From the NCBI GenBank assembly GCA_029884425.1, contig JAOUHV010000006.1:35041-99040 (forward strand): a DNA stretch of 64,000 nt. Direction: 5' to 3'. This stretch comes from Gammaproteobacteria bacterium (GTDB lineage Bacteria; Pseudomonadota; Gammaproteobacteria; S012-40). The notes below the pieces were generated by a model. The model made no database searches and was not told where the DNA came from. It saw nothing but the letters and a program-made list of their open reading frames with translations. Below, in pieces: positions 1-10,206 of this stretch (the stretch's first letter is position 1; every line of letters starts with the position of its first letter). The position numbers and the translations under genes are program-made.

Positions 1-363
1 CGTGTCTTTGGCTTTGTCCTTGAATTCACCGCTGCTGGATTTCAGCGAGTCGCGCTCTTTGGTCACTGCCGCCAGCTCGCGCTCCAAACTCGCCAAGCGC
101 TCTGCTGCCGTTGGTTGATTTTGCAAATAGCGAGACCGCACCCAACCTTCTGTGCCGTCTTCCATCGATGCCCGAACGTAATCACCAGTGTCTTCCAGAA
201 TTTCCAGCTTGGTTCCACTGCGAATGGTTTTTACCAAACTAGAATCCTCACCTGCCGTGGTACGCAAGGTCACATACATCACATCCATCACGTAACGTGT
301 TTCCGCCATCGTGACGCTGGAAACCCCCAAGAACAACGCAAATCCCATCAACCAATAACGCAT
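1..363 (-). CDS. SH3-domain envelope protein (TIGR04211/YgiM-like), 3' end outside window
   Basis: Only the first 121 codons lie in the window; the gene continues past base 1. The start is the ATG at 361-363, preceded by an AGGAAAG ribosome binding site. A signal peptide (about residues 1-20, ending TMA) is followed by a bacterial SH3-like domain (about 22-85, with a GWVRSRYL-type strand). A charged, probably coiled-coil stretch then runs to the edge. This order matches the TIGR04211/YgiM family, which normally ends in a membrane helix; that part is not visible. The function in the family is poorly defined, and an envelope location is inferred from the signal peptide. Confidence 0.8.
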   Translation of the reverse strand, partial: MRYWLMGFALFLGVSSVTMAETRYVMDVMYVTLRTTAGEDSSLVKTIRSGTKLEILEDTGDYVRASMEDGTEGWVRSRYLQNQPTAAERLASLERELAAVTKERDSLKSSSGEFKDKAKDT

Positions 364-463
364 AGCCTTTCCTCTCGTTTACTCCCTGGTGCCTGATAAA
401 ACAATTCAACACCTTATCTACTGTTGCAATATTCGACAGCTTCCACGCAAACTTGAATTTTCT

Positions 464-997
464 TTAGCGATCATTCAGATATTCGTTTTTCAAGCGCACA
501 TAGTGACCGGAAGAATAGGTCAGGTACTCCAACTCCTTTGGCTTGAGCGGACGTGCCTTTTGCACAGGCGAACCCATCCACAAATAGCCGCCTTCCAGTT
601 CTTTGCCCGGCGGAACCACCGAACCTGCTGCCACCATTGCCTTGGCGCGAACAATCGCACCATCCAGCACAGTCGCACCCATGCCGATCAGGCAAAAATC
701 TTCAATCGTGCATGCATGTAAAATCGCGCCGTGACCTATCGTCACATCGTTGCCGATGGTCAACCCAAAGCCGCCAGGGTTGAATTGATTGTCCGCCGTC
801 ACATGCAGCACGGAACCATCTTGCACGTTAGTCCGTTCGCCGATGCAAATGCTGTGCACGTCTCCACGCACCACCGACATTGGCCAGATGGACGCGTCGC
901 GACCAATGCTCACCCGACCCACCACCAGGGCCATGTCGTCGACATACACACCCGGCGCGATGTCCGGGTGATGATCTTTGTACGCTCTAATCGCCAT
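464..997 (-). CDS. Gamma-carbonic anhydrase family hexapeptide-repeat protein
   Basis: A 177-residue left-handed beta-helix protein of the YrdA/PaaY/CaiE group. Hexapeptide repeats run through most of the chain. The three metal-binding histidines of gamma-carbonic anhydrases are present at H65 (GSVLH), H89 (IGHG) and H94 (AILH). The length fits the family. Many members bind zinc but have not been shown to hydrate CO2, so the enzymatic assignment is by family only. It lies about 100 bases upstream of the SH3-domain gene on the same strand and just downstream of gor. Confidence 0.88.
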   Translation of the reverse strand: MAIRAYKDHHPDIAPGVYVDDMALVVGRVSIGRDASIWPMSVVRGDVHSICIGERTNVQDGSVLHVTADNQFNPGGFGLTIGNDVTIGHGAILHACTIEDFCLIGMGATVLDGAIVRAKAMVAAGSVVPPGKELEGGYLWMGSPVQKARPLKPKELEYLTYSSGHYVRLKNEYLNDR

Positions 998-1018
998 TAA
1001 CTTTTCCTCACTCCAACT

Positions 1019-2368
1019 TTAGCGCATCGTTACCAATTCTTCCGCGCTGGACGGATGAATCGCGATGGTGTCATCAAAATCCGCTTTGCACGCCCCCATG
1101 CGAATCGCCACGGCAAATCCTTGCAGCATTTCGTCCGCGCCGTTGCCGATGATGTGGCAACCCACGATTTTTTCCTCTGCGCCCACGGTCACCAGTTTCA
1201 TCGCCGTTTTTACCTGACGACGGGTAAAAGCGTACTTCATCGAGGTGAATCGTGTTTGATAAATTTTCACTGCGTCACCATACTCGCGACGCGCTTCATC
1301 CTCGGTCAGGCCAACCGTACCTATCGGCGGATGAGTAAAAACCACCGTGGGAATTTGCGAATAATCCACCTTGCGATTGTGCTTGCCGGCAAACAAACGA
1401 TCCGCCAGACGACGTCCTGCGGCAATCGCCACCGGTGTCAACGCCGCTCGACCCGTGACATCGCCAATGGCATAAATCCCAGGCACGTTGGTGTGCTGCA
1501 TATCGTCAGCAATAATGAAGCCATTTTCATCCACTTGCACACCGGCTGCGGCCAGATTCAGCTCCGCTGTGCGCGGCTGCCGGCCTATTGCCCAGATCAC
1601 TGCATCAAAATTCGACAAATGCTCACCGCGATTGCTGCGCAACTGCAGCGTACCGTCACTAGCTTTTTCCAGCGCGTTTAGTTCAATACACGACACCAGT
1701 TTGATGCCATCTTTTTGCATTTCATCCATCAGCACCTCGCGCAGCAACGGATCAAATCGCTCCAGCAACTGCTGACCGCGCAGCAACACCGTCACTTCGC
1801 TACCCAAGTGGCGCAACACACAGGCCAGTTCTGTTGCGATATATCCCGCACCAACAATCGCTACCCGACGAGGCTGTTCAGTCAACTCAAAAAAACCATC
1901 GGAGGTCATGCCCAGTTCCGCCCCCGGCAACCGAGGACGCGCCGGCACACTGCCCGTGCTGATCACAATTTTGTCCGCAGTGTAGGTTTGGCCCGACACC
2001 TCCAGCGTGCGACTGTCAACAAACCGCGCCGTGCCTACCAGCTCATCAATACCCAAATCTTTCAAATAACCATGGTACCAGCCGGTGATATTGCCGATGT
2101 AGCTTTCGCGTTTTTCCACCAGGCCACGCCAATCCAAACCATTGCTCTGTACTGCAAATCCATAATCCGCCGCATCATGCAGCATTTCCGCAAGCTGCGC
2201 CCCGTACCACATGACTTTTTTGGGTACACAACCGCGATTCACGCAAGTGCCGCCGATCATGTCATCCTCGACCACGGCCACTTTTTTGCCGTAGGCGGCG
2301 GCTTTTTCCGCCACCGAAATCCCGCCACTACCAGCGCCAATGGCGATCAAATCATAGTGCTTGCTCAT
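1019..2368 (-). CDS. gor: Glutathione-disulfide reductase
   Basis: A flavoprotein that reduces oxidised glutathione with NADPH in the cytoplasm. Residues 8-16 form the FAD-binding GxGxxG segment, and the redox disulfide is C42-C47 in [14 protein letters not shown] second dinucleotide-binding motif (VGAGYIATE) and the C-terminal dimerisation domain with the catalytic HPSSAEE motif are present. I chose the ATG at 2366-2368 rather than a start 13 codons upstream, because it has a GGAG site about 8 bases ahead and the protein then begins directly with the FAD fold (449 aa, normal length). It is divergent from prlC. Confidence 0.93.
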   Translation of the reverse strand: MSKHYDLIAIGAGSGGISVAEKAAAYGKKVAVVEDDMIGGTCVNRGCVPKKVMWYGAQLAEMLHDAADYGFAVQSNGLDWRGLVEKRESYIGNITGWYHGYLKDLGIDELVGTARFVDSRTLEVSGQTYTADKIVISTGSVPARPRLPGAELGMTSDGFFELTEQPRRVAIVGAGYIATELACVLRHLGSEVTVLLRGQQLLERFDPLLREVLMDEMQKDGIKLVSCIELNALEKASDGTLQLRSNRGEHLSNFDAVIWAIGRQPRTAELNLAAAGVQVDENGFIIADDMQHTNVPGIYAIGDVTGRAALTPVAIAAGRRLADRLFAGKHNRKVDYSQIPTVVFTHPPIGTVGLTEDEARREYGDAVKIYQTRFTSMKYAFTRRQVKTAMKLVTVGAEEKIVGCHIIGNGADEMLQGFAVAIRMGACKADFDDTIAIHPSSAEELVTMR

Positions 2369-2456
2369 GCGCTGCTCCGCCAAAACTGTGACTGACAAAC
2401 CAGTCATGTTAAAGTTACTGTCATACGACCAACTACTTTAACAAGTGGAAAACCTA

Positions 2457-4511
2457 ATGACCAACAATCCATTACTGCGCAATGAAGGCCTGCCCGCGTT
2501 TTCTGCCATTCAACCCGAACACGCTGAAGATGCCATCGACCAATTGACCACACGTAACCGGCAAACTGTTCAGCAATTACTTGACGCCAACAGCAACTAT
2601 AGCTGGGACAACTTGGTCCAGCCCCTAGAGGAAATCGAAGCGCAACTCAGCCGCGCCTGGTCACCTGTCAGCCACATGAATTCCGTGGTCAACAGCGACT
2701 CGCTGCGCGAAGCCTACAATGCCTGCCTGCCCAAGCTCAGTGCCTATGCTACCGAAATGGGCCAAAATGAGCGCCTGTTTCACGCCTTCAAACAAATCGC
2801 CGATGGCGACGAATATCGTCGCCTTGATCATGCGCAGAAAAAAATCATCGACAATGCCCTGCGTGATTTTCGTCTTTCCGGGGTGGAACTCAGCGCCGAG
2901 AAAAAAGATGCCTACAAAGACATCATGCAGAAACTATCCAACCTGACATCCAAATTTGAAGAAAACTTGCTGGACGCAACCCAGGCATTCACCAAACTGA
3001 TCAGCGACGAATCCGAGCTGGCCGGTTTGCCGGAATCAGCGCTTGGCTTGGCGCGTCAGGCAGCACAACAACAAGACAAACAAGGCTGGTTGCTGACGCT
3101 GGAATTTCCATCCTACTTCCCGCTGATCACCTACGCCGACAACCGCGAACTGCGCAAAGAAATGTACACCGCCTACGTGACCCGCGCATCCGATGAAGGC
3201 CCCAATGCCGGCCAATGGGACAACGGCCCGGTCATGGATGAAATCCTCGCGCTGCGTCATCAAGCCGCACAACTGCTCGGCTTTCACAATTACGCCGAAC
3301 GCTCCCTTGCCACCAAAATGGCCACCCGAACTGACCAGGTGATGAACTTCCTCACTGATTTGGCCAAGCGCTCACAGCCCATGGCCCATGCAGAACTCAA
3401 GGAATTGCGCGATTTCGCCAAAAATCAATTTGGCGTGACTGATTTGCAGGCGTGGGATTACAGCTACTACGGCGAGAAATTGCGTCAGCACAAATACGCC
3501 ATCACCCAGGAAGAACTCAAACCTTACTTCCCCGAAACCAATGTCATCCCCGGCATGTTCGCCGTGGTTGAAAAATTATATGGTTTGAAAATTCGCGAAA
3601 AAACCGGCGTCGACACCTGGCACAAAGACGTGCGGTTTTATGAAATTCTGCAAGACGATGGCAGCGTGCGCGGCCAGTTTTATCTGGACCTGTACGCACG
3701 CCAAAAGAAACGCGGCGGCGCGTGGATGGATGATTGCCTGCCACGCATGAAAAAGAATGGCCAACTGCAAACACCAGTGGCCTACCTGACCTGCAACTTC
3801 ACCCCTCCCGTGGGCGACAAGCCAGCGCTGTTCACTCACGATGAAGTTGAAACACTGTTTCACGAATTCGGTCACGGCCTGCATCACATGCTGACGCAAA
3901 TTGATTACCCCAGCGTCTCCGGCATCAGCGGCGTTCCCTGGGATGCGGTCGAACTGCCCAGCCAGTTTATGGAAAACTGGTGCTGGGATCGTCAGGCACT
4001 CAACCTGTTTGCCAAGCATTACGAAACCGGCGCAAACATTCCTGACGAATTGTTTAAGCGCATGCTCGCTGCACGTAATTTCCAATCCGGCATGCAGATG
4101 TTGCGACAAATAGAATTTTCAATTTTCGATTTCCGCGTGCATCTGGAATTCGACCCCGCCAAATCTGGCCGGATTTACGATGTACTCAATGACGTTCGCA
4201 AAGAGATTGCGGTGGTACAACCACCTTCATTCAATCGCTTTGCCCACAGCTTCTCGCACATTTTTGCCGGCGGTTACGCCGCAGGTTACTACAGCTACAA
4301 GTGGGCGGAAGTATTGTCGGCGGATGCGTTTTCACTGTTCGAAGAAAACGGCATATTCGATCGCGAGACGGGTTTAAAATTCCTCAACAGCGTTCTCGCC
4401 AATGGCGGCTCAAAAGAACCGATGGAATTGTTTGTCGAATTTCGTGGCCGCGAACCACAAATCGACGCACTACTGCGACACAGCGGCATCGTTCAATCTG
4501 TGGATGCGTAA
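2457..4511 (+). CDS. prlC: Oligopeptidase A (M3 family zinc metallopeptidase)
   Basis: A cytoplasmic zinc oligopeptidase that degrades short peptides, including cleaved signal peptides. The HExxH zinc motif is HEFGH at about residues 469-473, followed by GLHHML, as in PrlC/Dcp/thimet oligopeptidases. The length of 684 aa is typical. An in-frame GTG lies 12 bases upstream, but the ATG at 2457 is preferred because it sits behind a weak GTGGAA site. It is divergent from gor and converges on sbcB across a strong hairpin. Confidence 0.93.
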   Translation: MTNNPLLRNEGLPAFSAIQPEHAEDAIDQLTTRNRQTVQQLLDANSNYSWDNLVQPLEEIEAQLSRAWSPVSHMNSVVNSDSLREAYNACLPKLSAYATEMGQNERLFHAFKQIADGDEYRRLDHAQKKIIDNALRDFRLSGVELSAEKKDAYKDIMQKLSNLTSKFEENLLDATQAFTKLISDESELAGLPESALGLARQAAQQQDKQGWLLTLEFPSYFPLITYADNRELRKEMYTAYVTRASDEGPNAGQWDNGPVMDEILALRHQAAQLLGFHNYAERSLATKMATRTDQVMNFLTDLAKRSQPMAHAELKELRDFAKNQFGVTDLQAWDYSYYGEKLRQHKYAITQEELKPYFPETNVIPGMFAVVEKLYGLKIREKTGVDTWHKDVRFYEILQDDGSVRGQFYLDLYARQKKRGGAWMDDCLPRMKKNGQLQTPVAYLTCNFTPPVGDKPALFTHDEVETLFHEFGHGLHHMLTQIDYPSVSGISGVPWDAVELPSQFMENWCWDRQALNLFAKHYETGANIPDELFKRMLAARNFQSGMQMLRQIEFSIFDFRVHLEFDPAKSGRIYDVLNDVRKEIAVVQPPSFNRFAHSFSHIFAGGYAAGYYSYKWAEVLSADAFSLFEENGIFDRETGLKFLNSVLANGGSKEPMELFVEFRGREPQIDALLRHSGIVQSVDA

Positions 4512-4519
4512 TTTGCAAA

Positions 4520-4543
4520 GACCGGCGGAGAAATCCGCCGGTC
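4520..4543. terminator. Stem-loop between convergent prlC and sbcB
   Basis: A perfect 10-bp stem (GACCGGCGGA / TCCGCCGGTC) closed by a GAAA tetraloop lies 9 bases after the prlC stop. There is no long T-run on either side. It is probably a shared terminator or 3'-end-protecting hairpin for the two convergent genes. Confidence 0.65.
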
Positions 4544-4606
4544 CATTTCAGCATATCAACAACAGCAATTTAGCTATCGAGCTGACTCAACAAAACTGAC
4601 AACGCT

Positions 4607-6049
4607 TTACACGCCAGCGCGCAACGCTTTTCCGTAGGATTCAAGCTCATCCAGTATCGCCCAGTCCGGACCCAGGCGGTCCGGCTCGGCACGCAGCCGC
4701 TCGATTTCATCAAAAAATGCCGCAAAATTTAGTCGTTCGCCTTCCTGCTTGGTCAGGCGCTCGGCACGGAATTCATCCCACTGCGCCCGCTCCGCGACCG
4801 ACAAACTTTCCGGCCAGTTGCGCGCACGGTAGCGGAACAACATTTCCGGCAAACGCTTGTCATCAAACACCGGCTGGTGATCCGCCAATTGCTGCGGTGA
4901 CAGTTGCTGAATCTGATCCATGCGTGCTCGGTCATCCTGACTGAAAAACGGGCCGCCGTAGAGCATGTAATCCGGGTCAGTGCGTTTTTCAAATTCTGTA
5001 CTATTTAATACCTGCTGCAATTTTTTGTTCAGCGGTGCACCACTGGTCAGTATCGCCAGATGATTGCGGATAACGTTCAGATCAATGCCGTATTTTTTTG
5101 CCTGCGCGCCACTCAGGGTGGTCATCGGCGCAATGATGGGGCACTTGTTGGCATGTACGGTTTTGATCGGCAAGCGATCCACGCCCTCCGCCATTTCTGC
5201 CGTCGGTGTAAAAATGCGCTCGTGAATTTCTTCCACGTTCATTTTGAACAACGGCGTCGGATCGTGGCTCAGATCAAACACCATCACACCGTTTTTGTTG
5301 GTCGGGTGATTGGCAATCGGCACGACGATGGCCATGTTGCCCTGCTCAACGGGATACATGCCGGAAATATGAATTACAGGTTTTTGCTCGCGCAGATTGA
5401 GCATTTTCAGCACCTGGTTTTTACCGCGATTCTGATAGGCGTAATCGTACAGCTTGGGTTGTTTTTCCTTGATCAGTCGCGCAATGCTGATAGTCGCGTA
5501 AACGTCACTTAGCGCATCATGCGCCGATTCATGCGACACCTGATTGGCTTTGGTCAGATCTTCCAGACGCACGCTGGGCCGACCTTCATCGTTGCTCGGC
5601 CAAACGATGCCTTCAGGGCGCAACGCGCGCGTCATCCGCACCACATCAAGTAAATCCCAGCGCGAGCATCCATCCCGCCATTCACGCGCATAGGGATCCA
5701 GCAAATTGCGATACAAACTGTAACGGGTAAATTCGTCATCAAAACGCAAATTGTTGTAACCCAACACGCAGGTATTTGGTTGGGAAAATTCTGCGTTGAT
5801 GCGCCGAATAAATTCCGCTTCGGGAATGCCTTCAAGCAAGGCTTTTTGCGGCGTGATGCCCGTAATCAAGCTGGAAATGGGTTGCGGCAAAAAATCATCT
5901 GCGGGCTTGCAGTACATCATCAGCGGCTCACCAATGATGTTCAGATCTTCGTCGGTACGCACGCCGGCAAATTGCACCAACCGATCGTACATGGGATTGG
6001 CGCCGAAGGTTTCGTAGTCGTACCAATAGAGGGTTTTCTGCCCTGCCAT
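4607..6049 (-). CDS. sbcB: Exodeoxyribonuclease I
   Basis: A 3'-to-5' single-strand DNA exonuclease acting in recombination and mismatch repair. The N-terminal DEDD exonuclease motif is YDYETFG; a later SAHDALSDVYATI segment supplies the histidine and last aspartate of the DEDDh fold. The SH3-like and C-terminal extensions typical of ExoI follow. The ATG at 6047-6049 is chosen over one five codons upstream because AGGAAA lies 8 bases before it. The resulting 480 aa is close to the E. coli enzyme. Confidence 0.93.
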   Translation of the reverse strand: MAGQKTLYWYDYETFGANPMYDRLVQFAGVRTDEDLNIIGEPLMMYCKPADDFLPQPISSLITGITPQKALLEGIPEAEFIRRINAEFSQPNTCVLGYNNLRFDDEFTRYSLYRNLLDPYAREWRDGCSRWDLLDVVRMTRALRPEGIVWPSNDEGRPSVRLEDLTKANQVSHESAHDALSDVYATISIARLIKEKQPKLYDYAYQNRGKNQVLKMLNLREQKPVIHISGMYPVEQGNMAIVVPIANHPTNKNGVMVFDLSHDPTPLFKMNVEEIHERIFTPTAEMAEGVDRLPIKTVHANKCPIIAPMTTLSGAQAKKYGIDLNVIRNHLAILTSGAPLNKKLQQVLNSTEFEKRTDPDYMLYGGPFFSQDDRARMDQIQQLSPQQLADHQPVFDDKRLPEMLFRYRARNWPESLSVAERAQWDEFRAERLTKQEGERLNFAAFFDEIERLRAEPDRLGPDWAILDELESYGKALRAGV

Positions 6050-6077
6050 ATTTTTTCCTAACAATGCTGTCTGTGGC

Positions 6078-7652
6078 TTATGCTTCTTCGCGGCTGTCGA
6101 TACCGCGCTCTAACTCGCCGTGTTTGCGCAATTCGCGCTTGAGAATTTTACCGGCGGCATTTTTTGGCAATTCAGCCAGGAAATGAATCCGGCGCGGAAT
6201 CTGGTGACGACCTAAACGGTCGCGGCAAAATGTTTTGATATCCGTTGCGTTTATTTCTTTGCCGGGCTGCAATGAAACGTACGCCACCGGAATTTCGCCA
6301 TGCGACTCGTGCGGTTCACCGATCACCGCCGCTTCACGAATATCGGGATGTTCGTAAAGCACTTCTTCCACCACGCGTGGATAGACATTCATACCGTTGA
6401 CGATCACCATGTCTTTGATGCGATCGACGATGTAGAAATACCCATCGGCATCGCGATAGCCCAGGTCGCCGGTACGGAACCAGCCTTCTGGCCAGAAACT
6501 TTCGCGGGTATCGTCCGGACGCTTGAAATAACCCTTCATGACGTTGTCGCCACGCACACAGATTTCGGCAATTTCGTTGTCGGCAACTTCAATACCCTGC
6601 AAATCGCGTATGCTCATTTCCACGCCCGGAATCGGCAAACCTACTGACGCATGCTTGCGCACACCATCAATCGGATTGACGCAGGTTACCGGACCACATT
6701 CGGTCGGACCGTCGCCTTCGTAAATAAATTTGCCATAGCGTTGTTCAAAGCGCTTGAGCAACTCTTGCGGCATGGCCGCGCCACCCGAAATACCGAAACG
6801 GATACTGGCAAATTTGGCCACTTGTTCGTCAGACAAATTCAGCAGCACGTTGTACATGCTGGGCACGCCCAGGAAAATCGTGGCCTGGGTTTGGGCAATG
6901 GTGTTCATCACCAGATCGGGTTCAAACTTGGGCACGGGCACCAGCGTCGCGCCGTACAGCAGCGGCGTCAACATGCCCACCGTGGCGGCGAAGGCATGGA
7001 ACATCGGCAGCACCACCAACAGGCGGTCTTCCCCGGGGTGAATTTTTATCGCCTTCACCACTCCCGCTGTGTCAGCCAGCAGATTGCGATGAGTCAGCAT
7101 CGCACCCTTGGGCTTGCCGGTGGTACCGGAGGTATAGAGCACAGAAGCCACATCCTGCGCCGCGTCGAACATGGGGGCAGGAACGGCGGCTTCGTTGGCC
7201 AGCAACGCCGGCCAGGCAAGATCGTCGGCAGCAGACTGTTTGGCGCCTATCGCCACACAAAAATCCAGGCGGGTAGCTGCAGCACGGAACGCGCTAACGT
7301 TGTCCGCAAAGGCTTCGTGATAAATCAATGCCTTACACTCGGCATCGTTAATGATGTATTCCAGTTCCTTGGGCGTCAGCAACAAATTGAGCGGCACAAC
7401 GATCGCTCCCGCCTTGAGGATGCCAAGGTAAGCCGCCGCAAAAATGTCGCAGTTGACGCAATACAGGGCCACATGATCGCCCTTGGCAATTCCCCTGGCC
7501 GCCAGCCCGGCCGCAACCCGGTCGCTTTGCTGGTCAATTTGGCCAAAACTGACCTCGCGCCCCATAAAAATGATGGCAGTCTGGTCAGCACGCTGCTTCG
7601 CGGTAGTGCGAAACACCTCAGGGATACTGCTGTAGCTCATCGCTGTCGCCAT
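6078..7652 (-). CDS. Long-chain acyl-CoA ligase (AMP-forming, FadD-like)
   Basis: An ANL-superfamily adenylating enzyme that activates a fatty acid as acyl-AMP and then acyl-CoA. The P-loop motif YTSGTTGKPKGAMLTHRN and the A8 region GWFRTGDLGYRDADGYF are intact. The C-terminal lysine lies in PKNAAGKILKREL. It is 524 aa from the ATG at 7650-7652, and a second ATG four codons on is possible. Substrate chain length cannot be read from the sequence; medium- or long-chain fatty acid is likely. It lies 28 bases upstream of sbcB and may be read through into it. Confidence 0.85.
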   Translation of the reverse strand: MATAMSYSSIPEVFRTTAKQRADQTAIIFMGREVSFGQIDQQSDRVAAGLAARGIAKGDHVALYCVNCDIFAAAYLGILKAGAIVVPLNLLLTPKELEYIINDAECKALIYHEAFADNVSAFRAAATRLDFCVAIGAKQSAADDLAWPALLANEAAVPAPMFDAAQDVASVLYTSGTTGKPKGAMLTHRNLLADTAGVVKAIKIHPGEDRLLVVLPMFHAFAATVGMLTPLLYGATLVPVPKFEPDLVMNTIAQTQATIFLGVPSMYNVLLNLSDEQVAKFASIRFGISGGAAMPQELLKRFEQRYGKFIYEGDGPTECGPVTCVNPIDGVRKHASVGLPIPGVEMSIRDLQGIEVADNEIAEICVRGDNVMKGYFKRPDDTRESFWPEGWFRTGDLGYRDADGYFYIVDRIKDMVIVNGMNVYPRVVEEVLYEHPDIREAAVIGEPHESHGEIPVAYVSLQPGKEINATDIKTFCRDRLGRHQIPRRIHFLAELPKNAAGKILKRELRKHGELERGIDSREEA

Positions 7653-7726
7653 AGAAACTTGTCCGTAAATTGATTTCCAGCAGTATACAACGGCCACCGG
7701 ACGGTCGCGACCTTAACGCATTCATC

Positions 7727-7755
7727 TTGTGGCAACCCGCTGATCTGCGTATAAT
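7727..7755 (+). promoter_or_regulatory. Sigma70-type promoter for rpmE
   Basis: TTGTGG at 7727-7732 and a consensus TATAAT at 7750-7755 are separated by exactly 17 bases. The leader to rpmE is about 70 bases and ends in a GAGGAA ribosome binding site. Confidence 0.7.
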
Positions 7756-7828
7756 CCCGGCCTTCGTCCCTGCGGTGCCCGACATAGTGTCCGGTTGCGG
7801 TAGGGCTGGCCAGAATGAGGAATGAACA

Positions 7829-8032
7829 ATGAAATCCGGTACCCATCCCGAATACGTAGAAGTAAGTGTAAGCTGCAGCTGTGGCGAGAGCTTTAAAACC
7901 CGCTCCACCGCCAAAAAGGATCTGCACCTTGATGTTTGCTCCGCTTGTCACCCGTTTTACACCGGCAAGCAGAAGATTGTTGACACCGCAGGTCGTGTTG
8001 ACAAATTCCGCCAAAAATACGGCATCAAGTAA
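7829..8032 (+). CDS. rpmE: 50S ribosomal protein L31, zinc-binding type
   Basis: A 67-residue L31 of the large subunit. It carries the four zinc ligands of the C+ form: C16 and C18 in CSCGESF, and C37 and C40 in [13 protein letters not shown]. The C-terminal KFRQKYGIK is typical. The ATG is preceded by GAGGAATGAAC. In many bacteria zinc status switches between C+ and C- paralogues; no C- copy is visible here. Confidence 0.96.
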   Translation: MKSGTHPEYVEVSVSCSCGESFKTRSTAKKDLHLDVCSACHPFYTGKQKIVDTAGRVDKFRQKYGIK

Positions 8033-8046
8033 GCCTTGCGCTTGCC

Positions 8047-8074
8047 GCCGGGTGGTTTCGTCAAACCGCCCGGC
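8047..8074 (+). terminator. Strong stem-loop directly after rpmE
   Basis: A 12-bp stem (one G-U pair) around a CGTC loop begins 15 bases after the rpmE stop. There is no T-run, so it may be an attenuator or mRNA-stabilising hairpin rather than a true terminator. The best start codon of the next gene (GTG 8052) lies inside it. Confidence 0.5.
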
Positions 8075-8861
8075 AGTACTCCACCTGCTGTTTTCGCAAT
8101 TCCGTTATTCCCTACTGCTTTTGCTGTTCCCTGCCCTGGCCGCCGCCGAGGATGCCTCGCTTTGCCCTGCCGATCAGCCCTTTGACCAAACTGTCACTGT
8201 CAGCCGCGTCATTGATGGCGATACTGTATTACTCAGCGATGGTCGCAAACTGCGTTTTGCCGCCATCAACGCCCCGGAATTGACCCAACGCAACAGACAG
8301 GAAGAACCTGGCGCCCTGCAAGCCAAACAGGCGCTGCAACACTGGCTGGCTGACAACCCCCAACTTCAGTTACGGCTCGATGAAAGCACCCGCGACCCCT
8401 ACCAGCGCCTGCTCGCCCATCCATTTTTAGCTGACGGTCAAAATCTGCAAGCCTTAATGCTGCAGCAGGGGCTAGCGGCCCACATTGTCGACCCCAACAG
8501 CCTGTGGGCGCATCGTTGCTACGCCGCGCTGGAAAAGCACGCCCAGCAACAACAGTTGGGCATGTGGGCCAGCCCCCGCTTCGCAGCCATCGCAACTGAT
8601 CGCCTGGGGAGTCATGACCATGGTTTTTACCGCATCAGCGGAAAAGTGGAAAAAGTCTGGTCCAGCAATCGCACTACCTGGCTACAACTCAGCGATCGCG
8701 TGTCGCTACGCATTGAGGACGAGGATCTGAAATATTTCAAAAACTTCAGCCTTGAAGCCTTGCGCAGTCATGAAATAGAAGCCAAAGGCTGGCTGTTCCC
8801 CTACCGCAACGGATTGAATCTGAGAATTAAACACCCCGGTGCCTTGCGCATACTCGACTGA
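8052..8861 (+). CDS. Secreted thermonuclease (SNase)-like protein
   Basis: A staphylococcal-nuclease-fold protein, probably exported to the periplasm. A hydrophobic leader ending ALAAAE is followed by the SNase core (TVSRVIDGDTVLL, RFAAINAPEL, then RDPYQRLLAH). A second beta-rich domain of about 80 residues follows and I do not recognise it. No ATG occurs between the rpmE stop and the signal peptide. I take GTG 8052, which gives a basic n-region before the leader; CTG codons at 8085-8088 are weaker options. It probably shares the rpmE promoter, with expression modulated by the intervening hairpin. Confidence 0.75.
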   Translation: MVSSNRPAVLHLLFSQFRYSLLLLLFPALAAAEDASLCPADQPFDQTVTVSRVIDGDTVLLSDGRKLRFAAINAPELTQRNRQEEPGALQAKQALQHWLADNPQLQLRLDESTRDPYQRLLAHPFLADGQNLQALMLQQGLAAHIVDPNSLWAHRCYAALEKHAQQQQLGMWASPRFAAIATDRLGSHDHGFYRISGKVEKVWSSNRTTWLQLSDRVSLRIEDEDLKYFKNFSLEALRSHEIEAKGWLFPYRNGLNLRIKHPGALRILD

Positions 8862-8900
8862 AATCGCTATGCTGACCCGATAGGCAAAAGGAACAAGAAC

Positions 8901-10145
8901 ATGATCAAAGACTTAAAATCTGCGGCTCTGGACTATCACGAAAAACCCACCCCCGGCAAAATCCGCGTTGAATCCAGCAAACCGTGCAACACTCAAAAGG
9001 AATTGTCACTTGCCTATACCCCCGGCGTTGCCGAGCCTGTGCGCGAAATTGCCGCCGATCCTGAAAACGCCTATCGCTACACTTCCAAAGGCAACTTGGT
9101 CGCGGTCATTACCGACGGCACCGCCGTCCTTGGCCTGGGCAACGTCGGTGCCCTGGCCGGCAAGCCGGTCATGGAGGGCAAGGGAGTTCTGTTCAAACGT
9201 TTTGCCAACATCGACGTGTTCGACATCGAAGTAAACACCACCAATGCCAAAGATTTTATCGACACCGTAGAGCGCATCGCGCCGACGTTCGGCGGCATCA
9301 ACCTGGAAGACATCGCCGCGCCCGACTGCTTTGAAATCGAAACCGCGCTGATCAACAAACTCGATATTCCGGTTTTTCACGACGACCAGCACGGCACCGC
9401 AATCATCATTGCCGCCGGTCTGACCAACGCACTGGAACTGCAGGGCAAAACCCTGGCCAATGCCCGCATCGTCTGCCTGGGTGCCGGCGCCGCAGGCATC
9501 GCCTCCATGAAGCTGCTGCTTTCCATGGGCGCGCGCGCTGAAAACCTGTATCTGGTTGACCGCAACGGCGTGATTCACGATGGTCGAACTGATTTGAACA
9601 GCTACAAACAGATGTTTGCCCTGAAAACCGACAAACGCACCCTGGCCGATGCCATGAATGGTGCCGACGTGTTCATCGGTGTTTCCGGCCCCAACCTGAT
9701 CGATGCAACGATGATCAGCTCCATGGCTGCGCGGCCCATCATTTTTGCGCTGTCCAATCCGGTACCGGAAGTATTGCCCGAAGTCGCGCTGGCAGTTCGC
9801 AACGATCTGATCATGGCCACTGGCCGCAGCGATTACCCCAACCAGGTCAACAACGCATTGGGCTTCCCGTTTATTTTCCGCGGCGCCCTTGATGTCCGCG
9901 CCAAAACCATTAACCAGGAAATGAAAATCGCCGCAGTCAATGCCTTAGCCGCACTGGCCAAACAGCCCGTCCCCGCCGAAGTCTGCAAAGCCTACGACAA
10001 GGACAAACTGGAATACGGTTCGGAATACATTATTCCCAAACCATTGGATCCACGCCTGCTTGATGTCGTGCCTGCGGCCATCGCCCGCGCTGCAGTTGAC
10101 AGCGGTGTCGCCAGACTGCCCTTGCCGGCCAAATATCAAAAATAG
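8901..10145 (+). CDS. NADP-type malic enzyme, short form without phosphotransacetylase domain
   Basis: Oxidatively decarboxylates malate to pyruvate. The N-terminal malic domain has the catalytic Tyr in [10 protein letters not shown] and the metal-binding segment [18 protein letters not shown]. The Rossmann domain has GAGAAGIA. At 414 aa it lacks the C-terminal phosphotransacetylase-like domain of E. coli MaeB. The ATG is preceded by AAAAGGA. Cofactor preference is not determinable by eye. A bidirectional terminator follows 17 bases after the stop. Confidence 0.9.
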   Translation: MIKDLKSAALDYHEKPTPGKIRVESSKPCNTQKELSLAYTPGVAEPVREIAADPENAYRYTSKGNLVAVITDGTAVLGLGNVGALAGKPVMEGKGVLFKRFANIDVFDIEVNTTNAKDFIDTVERIAPTFGGINLEDIAAPDCFEIETALINKLDIPVFHDDQHGTAIIIAAGLTNALELQGKTLANARIVCLGAGAAGIASMKLLLSMGARAENLYLVDRNGVIHDGRTDLNSYKQMFALKTDKRTLADAMNGADVFIGVSGPNLIDATMISSMAARPIIFALSNPVPEVLPEVALAVRNDLIMATGRSDYPNQVNNALGFPFIFRGALDVRAKTINQEMKIAAVNALAALAKQPVPAEVCKAYDKDKLEYGSEYIIPKPLDPRLLDVVPAAIARAAVDSGVARLPLPAKYQK

Positions 10146-10162
10146 GCAAACACCCAAAATGC

Positions 10163-10190
10163 AAAAAGCCGGTTGATCAACCGGCTTTTT
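10163..10190. terminator. Bidirectional rho-independent terminator
   Basis: A perfect 28-base palindrome with A5 on one side and T5 on the other (core AGCCGGTTGATCAACCGGCT). It sits between the malic enzyme gene and the convergent gene ending at 10207 and can serve both strands. Confidence 0.92.
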
Positions 10191-10206
10191 CGCGATGGTA
10201 AACTTC

